In this document: positions 6,508 through 10,392 of the stretch, piece after piece
Layout: each line of letters begins with the position of its first letter
Position numbering within the stretch: position 1 is the stretch's first letter
Made by a program: the position numbers and the translations under genes
Origin: Elusimicrobiota bacterium
GTDB lineage: Bacteria; Elusimicrobiota; Elusimicrobia; UBA1565; UBA9628
Direction: 5' to 3'
DNA length: 10,392 bases
Assembly: GCA_028869495.1 (NCBI GenBank)
Contig: JAGWRY010000379.1
Coordinates: forward strand, 1-10,392
Notes under the pieces: model-generated
What the model was told of the DNA's origin: nothing
What the model saw: the letters and a program-made list of their open reading frames with translations, nothing else
Databases searched by the model: none

Positions 6508-6512
6508 CCTCC
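6508..6512 (-). promoter_or_regulatory. Shine-Dalgarno GGAGG setting the GTG start of the cyclase-like gene
   Basis: GGAGG on the minus strand sits five bases before GTG (6502-6500). No in-frame ATG is nearby (the next Met is residue 30, within the first hydrophobic segment), so this site decides the start. Confidence 0.8.
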
Positions 6513-6536
6513 GGGGTGCGAGGGTTGAGCGTCCCT

Positions 6537-6542
6537 ATTTTA
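6537..6542 (-). promoter_or_regulatory. -10 box (TAAAAT) for the cyclase-like gene
   Basis: TAAAAT on the minus strand lies in the 104-base gap (6503-6606) between glyS and the cyclase-like gene, downstream of the glyS terminator. Transcription starting about seven bases on (near 6530) would give a leader of about 28 bases carrying the GGAGG site. No -35 consensus is visible at 17-base spacing. Confidence 0.5.
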
Positions 6543-6568
6543 CCACGCGGCAGAAGCGCTCCCCCGCG

Positions 6569-6602
6569 AAAAATGGGCCCTCAGGGCCCGATTTTCGGGC
6601 CC
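6569..6602 (-). terminator. Intrinsic terminator after glyS, with alternative hairpins
   Basis: Three copies of the self-complementary GGGCCC occur at 6575-6580, 6584-6589 and 6597-6602. Read on the minus strand from the glyS stop, copies one and two form an 8-bp perfect hairpin (GGGCCCGA with TCGGGCCC, three-base loop; 6602-6584). Copies two and three form a 6-bp GC-only hairpin (6589-6575, loop TGA) followed at once by ATTTTT (6574-6569). The second pairing has the classic stem-plus-T-run form of a Rho-independent terminator. The two hairpins share the middle copy and so exclude each other. The T-run faces only the minus strand, so it serves the glyS operon. Confidence 0.8.
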
Positions 6603-6606
6603 CCGG

Positions 6607-8721
6607 CTAGGACGCCGAAGCCTGGATCTCGGAGAGGTCGGCGACGCGGTTGAAGGCGCGCACCAGCTTCGAGAGCACCGCGAGGCGCTGGCGCTTGAGC
6701 GCCTCGTCTTCGACCATCACCATCACCTTGTCGAAGAAGAGGTCCAGGTGCGGCTTGATCGCGACGAGGCTCTTCAGCGCGCCCTCGTAGTCGCCGCGCA
6801 CGAGTCGGTCGTTCGACGCGCCCTCGACGCCGACCAGAGCGTCGTAGAGCGCGAGCTCGGCCTCGTCGACCAGCAGGGCCCGCTCGGGAAGCACGCCCTG
6901 GACGTCTCCGCGCGACTGGCGCACGATGTTCGACGCGCGCTTGAAGGTCGCCGCGAGCGGCTCGAAGGCCGGGTCGCGGCGGACGGCGTGCACCGCGACG
7001 AGGCGGCGGTAGGTCGTCGTCAGGTTCTCGAACGCCCCCGGCTGGACGGAGCGGATCTCGTCGACCGGGAAGCCCTGCTCGCCGAAGAAGGACTCCGCGC
7101 GACCCCAGACGAAGTCCGCGAGCTGAGCGACGAGCTTCTCCGGCTCCGGGACCGAGACCGGCTGGAGGGCGACGGCGCGCGCGAGCGCGGCGTTCAGGTC
7201 GAGGGGGAGCTGCTTCTCGATCAGGATGCGCACGGCGCCGAGCGCCTGGCGCCTCAGCGCGTACGGGTCGGCCGAGCCCGTCGGGGCGAGGCCGGCGGCG
7301 AAGCACCCGGCCAGGCCGTCGAGCTTGCCGGCCAGCGACACGACGGCCGCCTCGGCCGTCGCGGGGACCGGGCTCTTGGAGGCGACCGGATAGTAGAACT
7401 GCTCGACGGCCAGCGCGACCTTCTCGCCGAGGCCGTCGCGGCGCGCGTAGACGCCGCCCATCGCGCCCTGCAGCTCCGGGAATTCCCCGACGACGCCCGT
7501 CGTCAGGTCCGCGTAGACCAGCCGCGCCGCCGCGCGGACGGCCGCCTCGTCGACCGGCGCTGTCTGGCGCAGGGCGCCGCACAGGAACTCGGCCAGAGAC
7601 TCGACGCGCGCGGCCTTCTGCGCCATCGAGCCCAGCGCCTTCTGGTAGGTCACGCGCTCGAGCGCGGGCAGGCGGCTCTCCAGGCGCGACGCGCGGTCGC
7701 GGCCGAAGAAGAAGGCCGCGTCGTTGAAGCGGGCTTCCAGCACGCGCTGGTAGCCCTCGCGCACGAGGTCGTCGCCGTCGTGCCGCCCGTCGCGCACGCC
7801 GACGAAGGCCGGCGCCAGGCGTCCGTCACGGCCCAGCACCGGGAAGAATTTCAGCTGCTTCTTCATCACGAGCTTGAGGAGCGCCTCGGGCAGCTCCATG
7901 TGCTCGGGCCGCAGGGCGCCGACGACGGCGGCCGGGTGCTCGGTCATGAAGAGGGTCTCGTCGAGCAGGTCCTCGTCGAGCTCGACCTTGCCGCCGGCCG
8001 CCCGGCCGGCCTTCTCGAGTTCGGACATCAGCAGAGCGCGGCGCTCCTCGGGATCGGCCAGCACGAGGCCCTTCTCGAGGACCGCGAGGTGCTCCGACGG
8101 CGCCTTGAGCGCGACCGGCTTCGGGAAATACGTCGGATGGCCGTAGACCAGATTCCCGGACTCGATTCCGGCGATCTGCACGTCGACGACATTCGCGCCG
8201 TAGAGCGCCGTGATCGCGCGGATCGGACGGCCGAAGCGGAAATCGGTCTCCTCCCAGGTCATCGTCTTCGGGAAGACGATCGAGCTCAGCAGTTCCGGGA
8301 CGAGCTTTTGAAGGATGGCCGCCGCGGGCGCGCCCTTCTTCTCGACCTCGGCGTACAGCACGCCGTCGACCGGCTTGAGATCGGCGGGGGAGACGCCGTA
8401 CTTCCGGGCGAAGCCCTCGGCGGCCGGGGTGAACGAGCCGTCGGACTTCCGCCAGGCCTGCTCCTTGGGGCCCTTGAAGCGCTCGAACGAATCGAGCGAC
8501 GCGGGGTCCAAGCCCTCGACGACGAGGACGAGATGCCTCAAGGTGCCGTACACGCGCGCGTCCCCGTGGCCCAGCCGGCCTTTCAGCCTCTCGACGACGG
8601 ACGTCTTCATCTGCTCCAGCGCCGGCGCGACGAAGCGCGCGGGGAGCGGCTCGGTGTGGACGTCGAGCAGGAAGTCGGCGGGCGCGCCGGCGTCCTTCGT
8701 CGCGGCGTTCTTATTCGCCAT
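6607..8721 (-). CDS. glyS: Glycine--tRNA ligase beta subunit
   Basis: A 704-residue beta chain of the bacterial alpha2-beta2 glycyl-tRNA synthetase, which recognises tRNA-Gly while the alpha chain makes glycyl-adenylate. Family signatures in order: an N-terminal LLDVHTEPLPARFV (the family's LLxEIGTEELPAR variant); FPKTMTWEETDFRFGRPIR, which is very typical of GlyS; EFPELQGAMGGVYA near residue 415; DPYALRRQALG near residue 485; and a C-terminal anticodon-binding (DALR-type) domain from about residue 530 containing GFPVDEIRSVQP and ending in the helix VRAFNRVADLSEIQ. The frame stays open far upstream of 8721, but that stretch lies inside glyQ. I chose ATG 8721 because it is preceded seven bases away by GGAGG (8729-8733) and overlaps the glyQ stop as TGATG. 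Length is normal for the family. It is the last gene of the operon and is followed directly by a terminator. Cytoplasmic. Confidence 0.98.
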   Translation of the reverse strand: MANKNAATKDAGAPADFLLDVHTEPLPARFVAPALEQMKTSVVERLKGRLGHGDARVYGTLRHLVLVVEGLDPASLDSFERFKGPKEQAWRKSDGSFTPAAEGFARKYGVSPADLKPVDGVLYAEVEKKGAPAAAILQKLVPELLSSIVFPKTMTWEETDFRFGRPIRAITALYGANVVDVQIAGIESGNLVYGHPTYFPKPVALKAPSEHLAVLEKGLVLADPEERRALLMSELEKAGRAAGGKVELDEDLLDETLFMTEHPAAVVGALRPEHMELPEALLKLVMKKQLKFFPVLGRDGRLAPAFVGVRDGRHDGDDLVREGYQRVLEARFNDAAFFFGRDRASRLESRLPALERVTYQKALGSMAQKAARVESLAEFLCGALRQTAPVDEAAVRAAARLVYADLTTGVVGEFPELQGAMGGVYARRDGLGEKVALAVEQFYYPVASKSPVPATAEAAVVSLAGKLDGLAGCFAAGLAPTGSADPYALRRQALGAVRILIEKQLPLDLNAALARAVALQPVSVPEPEKLVAQLADFVWGRAESFFGEQGFPVDEIRSVQPGAFENLTTTYRRLVAVHAVRRDPAFEPLAATFKRASNIVRQSRGDVQGVLPERALLVDEAELALYDALVGVEGASNDRLVRGDYEGALKSLVAIKPHLDLFFDKVMVMVEDEALKRQRLAVLSKLVRAFNRVADLSEIQASAS

Positions 8722-9599
8722 CACGCGGCCTCCGCCGGAGCGGCCGGCTCCGATTTCTCGATGTAGAGCTGCATCACCTTGCGCGCGAGATTGCGCACGC
8801 GCCCGATGTAGCGCGCGCGCTCGGTGACCGAGATCGCGCCGCGCGCCTCCAGCACGTTGAACAGGTGCGAGATCCGGACCACGCAGTCGTAGGCCGCCAG
8901 CGGCAGGCCCTTGGCCGCCAGGCGCTCGCCGTCGGCCTCCCACTCGTTGAAGTGGCGCGACAGCAGCGCCGTCTCGGCCTCCTCGAAGTGGTAGTGCGAG
9001 AACTCGCGCTCCTGCTGCTTGTGCAGGTCGCCGTAGGAGCGGTCGCCGCCGTAATCGAGGTCGAAGACGTTGTCCTTCTTCTGCAGGTACATCGCGATGC
9101 GCTCGAGACCGTAGGTGATCTCGACCGAGACGGGCTTGAGCGGCATCGAGCCCATCTGCTGGAAGTACGTGAACTGCGAGATCTCCATCCCGTCGAGCCA
9201 GACCTCCCAGCCGACGCCGGACGCGCCCAGGGTCGGCGACTCCCAGTCGTCCTCGATCCAGCGCAGGTCGTGCTCCTTCGGGTCCAGGCCGATGCACCGC
9301 AGCGACTCCTGATACAGGTCGGTGATCCGCGCCGGCGCGGGCTTGAGCAGGACCTGGAACTGGTAGTACTTGCCGAGGCGGTTCGGGTTGTCGCCGTAGC
9401 GCCCGTCGGCCGGGCGGCGCGACGGCTCGACGTAGGCGACGCGCGTCGGCTTCGAGGTCAGCGCGCCGAAGAACGTCGCCGGGTTGAACGTTCCCGCGCC
9501 CTTCTCGAGGTCGTAGGGCTGGACGATCGCGCAGCCGCGCTCCGACCAGAACGCCTGCAGGTCGAGGATGATCTGCTGGAAGCTCTTGCTCTTCTTCAT
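8721..9599 (-). CDS. glyQ: Glycine--tRNA ligase alpha subunit
   Basis: A 292-residue class II aminoacyl-tRNA synthetase catalytic chain of normal length. It activates glycine with ATP and, with the beta chain, charges tRNA-Gly. Highly conserved family segments are all present: IILDLQAFWSERGCAIVQPYD (about residues 10-30), AGTFNPATFFGAL (35-47), RRPADGRYGDNPNRLGKYYQ (61-80), FQVLLKPAP (81-89), GWEVWLDGMEISQFTYFQQ (130-148) and the motif-3 region EITYGLERIAMYLQ (160-173). The C-terminal Ala/Pro-rich tail (EKSEPAAPAEAA) is probably disordered. The ATG at 9599 is supported by AAGGAG (9607-9612) seven bases upstream and by the ATGA overlap with the recO stop. Its own TGA overlaps the glyS ATG by one base, which suits equal production of two subunits of one complex. 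Confidence 0.98.
   Translation of the reverse strand: MKKSKSFQQIILDLQAFWSERGCAIVQPYDLEKGAGTFNPATFFGALTSKPTRVAYVEPSRRPADGRYGDNPNRLGKYYQFQVLLKPAPARITDLYQESLRCIGLDPKEHDLRWIEDDWESPTLGASGVGWEVWLDGMEISQFTYFQQMGSMPLKPVSVEITYGLERIAMYLQKKDNVFDLDYGGDRSYGDLHKQQEREFSHYHFEEAETALLSRHFNEWEADGERLAAKGLPLAAYDCVVRISHLFNVLEARGAISVTERARYIGRVRNLARKVMQLYIEKSEPAAPAEAA
8729..8733 (-). promoter_or_regulatory. Shine-Dalgarno GGAGG of glyS
   Basis: GGAGG on the minus strand lies inside the last codons of glyQ, seven bases before the ATG at 8721. It fixes the glyS start against the much longer open frame. Confidence 0.8.
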
Positions 9600-10258
9600 G
9601 CGGGGGCTCCTTCGGGCTTGGCGGCGGCGCGCAGCGACTCGCGGAACTCCGCGGTCTTCAGGCGCCGTCCGATCTGCGCCTCGACGTGCGACTCCAGGAC
9701 GCGGCGCGCGTCGGCGGCCGCCGAGCGGTCGAACGGGAGGGCGGCGAGCTCGGCCGGCGGCGTCTCGTGCAGGGCCTCCCAGACCCCCGCGCACGAGGCC
9801 GGCGGGCGGCCGCGCAGTCCGAAGCCGGCCTTCTCGAGCAGGCGCAGGCCGAACGAGAGGGTCAGCCAGCGGCTCGGCGAGTGCTCGAGCGCGGCCAGCG
9901 CCGCGCAGACCAGTCGGAACTTCTCGGGGCTGGGGTCGCGCTCGGCCGTCAGGCGGTCGAGCATCTCGCAGCAGTAGAGCGCCGCGGTCAGGCGCGGCAG
10001 GTCGCCGCGCAGCTCCGGGAAGCTCGCGACGATGCGCCCGCCGACGCACTTGGCCAGGTCCGTGCGCGGGGACAGGTGCAGCCGGTACTCGCCCCAGACC
10101 GCCGGTTCGGCCAGCGCCTTGAGCTTGCCCGCCGGCCGCGAGACGCCGACGAAACGCAGCGGGATCTTGCCGAGCCCCTCGGTGAACACCGTCGCCAGGC
10201 GGTCGTACTCGCCGACCGGCCGCCGCTCCAGCACCACGCCCTGTTCGTTGATGATCAC
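9596..10258 (-). CDS. recO: DNA repair protein RecO
   Basis: A 220-residue protein, slightly shorter than many RecO proteins (about 240). RecO works with RecF and RecR to load RecA onto SSB-coated single-stranded DNA and promotes annealing. The N-terminal OB-fold is recognisable: an opening IINEQGVVLERRPVGEYDRL, then VFTEGLGKIPLRFVGVSRPAGKL, typical of the family's TxxxGk...a.GarkpkSkl pattern. The helical C-terminal half includes ALYCCEMLDRLTAERDPSPEKF and LRLLEKAGFGLRG. Where many RecO proteins carry a four-cysteine zinc site after the AGF motif, only one Cys (in PPASCAGV) is seen here, so the metal site is probably absent. Start is GTG at 10258, forming GTGA with the upstream stop. The longer open frame to 10390 is rejected because it is only the shadow of the upstream gene. 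Its stop overlaps the glyQ start (ATGA). The recO-glyQ-glyS order is also known in Firmicutes. Confidence 0.93.
   Translation of the reverse strand: MIINEQGVVLERRPVGEYDRLATVFTEGLGKIPLRFVGVSRPAGKLKALAEPAVWGEYRLHLSPRTDLAKCVGGRIVASFPELRGDLPRLTAALYCCEMLDRLTAERDPSPEKFRLVCAALAALEHSPSRWLTLSFGLRLLEKAGFGLRGRPPASCAGVWEALHETPPAELAALPFDRSAAADARRVLESHVEAQIGRRLKTAEFRESLRAAAKPEGAPA
9607..9612 (-). promoter_or_regulatory. Shine-Dalgarno AAGGAG of glyQ
   Basis: AAGGAG on the minus strand lies within the 3' end of recO, seven bases before the glyQ ATG at 9599. With the ATGA overlap it supports both re-initiation and independent initiation. Confidence 0.8.
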
Positions 10259-10392
10259 CGGGCCAGGACCTTGCGCATCGCGGCGCGCTCGCGCGCCGAG
10301 GCGCGGCGCAGCGCGCGCGCCGCGGAGGGGCGCGCGCCCTCCAGCACGGGGGCCGCGCCCTCGGAGACCTCGCCCAGGTACGCCAGCCATCG
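10255..10392 (-). CDS. Unidentified gene, C-terminal 45 residues (5' end outside window)
   Basis: A minus-strand frame runs from the window edge to TGA at 10257-10255 and overlaps recO by four bases (GTGA). The visible residues (starting RWLAYLGEVSEGAAPVLEG and ending AAMRKVLAR) form a hydrophobic strand or helix, then an Ala/Arg-rich basic helix. Too little is present to name it. In Firmicutes era often precedes recO, but this tail does not resemble the Era KH-domain end. That it is coding is inferred from the typical overlap spacing of the operon and the lack of any other recO leader. Confidence 0.6.
   Translation of the reverse strand, partial: RWLAYLGEVSEGAAPVLEGARPSAARALRRASARERAAMRKVLAR

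Noticed and set aside
4082..6610. Plus-strand open frame of 842 codons spanning nadE and the cyclase-like gene
   Set aside because: It is out of frame with nadE and antisense to the cyclase-like gene, very Arg/Ala/Gly-rich, with no motif; long stop-free shadows are expected at this GC content.
6748..8766. Plus-strand open frame of 672 codons opposite glyS
   Set aside because: Antisense shadow of a certain gene; no recognisable domain and biased composition.
8722..9297. N-terminal extension of glyS to 9297
   Set aside because: The extra residues lie within glyQ in another frame and resemble no GlyS; the ATG at 8721 has GGAGG and the normal family start.
10259..10390. N-terminal extension of RecO to 10390
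   Set aside because: Arg/Gly-rich, unlike any RecO; the other frame ends in a GTGA overlap at the chosen GTG.
10255..10392. Assignment of the partial gene before recO as era
   Set aside because: Gene order in Firmicutes suggests it, but the visible tail does not resemble the Era C terminus.
1..10392. Defence island, phage, IS element, CRISPR array, tRNA or rRNA
   Set aside because: No transposase, integrase, repeat array, terminal inverted repeats or RNA gene pattern was seen; gene content is housekeeping plus signalling and envelope proteins.

Overview
The window is a compact, very GC-rich (roughly 70% by eye) bacterial chromosome segment. Eleven genes are supported: nine complete and one cut off at each end. 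Gaps are tiny and codon third positions are mostly G or C. No RNA genes, insertion sequences, CRISPR arrays or phage genes were seen. The mix of alpha2-beta2 glycyl-tRNA synthetase, RecO, glutamine-dependent NAD synthetase, and PilZ and cyclase-type proteins points to a diderm or environmental bacterium. AT-rich -10 boxes sit only six bases ahead of several start codons. That trait, with the high GC and the poorly recognisable secreted proteins, makes me suspect a high-GC Elusimicrobiota-like lineage, but this is a guess from pattern memory, not a demonstrated placement.

Layout. At 1-573 (+) lies the C-terminal part of a tryptophan-rich protein of unknown function. At 605-1495 (+) is an exported protein of unknown function. 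Converging on it is a minus-strand pair: a lipoprotein (3187-2009) whose stop overlaps the start of a membrane-anchored PilZ protein (2012-1500). Back to back with the lipoprotein, across only 32 bp holding two opposed -10 boxes, is a plus-strand pair: a 146-residue orphan protein (3220-3660) and nadE (3663-5318). nadE ends on the same CTAG that ends a minus-strand cyclase-like protein (6502-5315). From 10392 down to 6607 on the minus strand runs an operon of an unidentified gene (partial), recO, glyQ and glyS. Every junction in it overlaps by 1 or 4 bases, and it closes with a hairpin terminator.

How they fit together. The recO-glyQ-glyS block is ordinary housekeeping (recombinational repair, glycine tRNA charging), and nadE makes NAD. 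The accessory interest lies in the signalling genes. The PilZ protein has the c-di-GMP-binding motifs plus a membrane tail and is coupled to an outer-membrane-type lipoprotein. The cyclase-like protein joins a YggT-like two-helix membrane module, a long Ala/Glu/Arg/Lys coiled coil and a class III nucleotide-cyclase domain whose usual transition-state Asn and Arg appear to be replaced.

Transcription signals. At three starts (605, 3187 minus, 3220) a TATnnT- or TACAAT-type -10 box ends exactly six bases before the ATG, which predicts leaderless mRNAs. The cyclase gene instead has a -10 box, a leader of about 28 bases and a strong GGAGG ribosome binding site.
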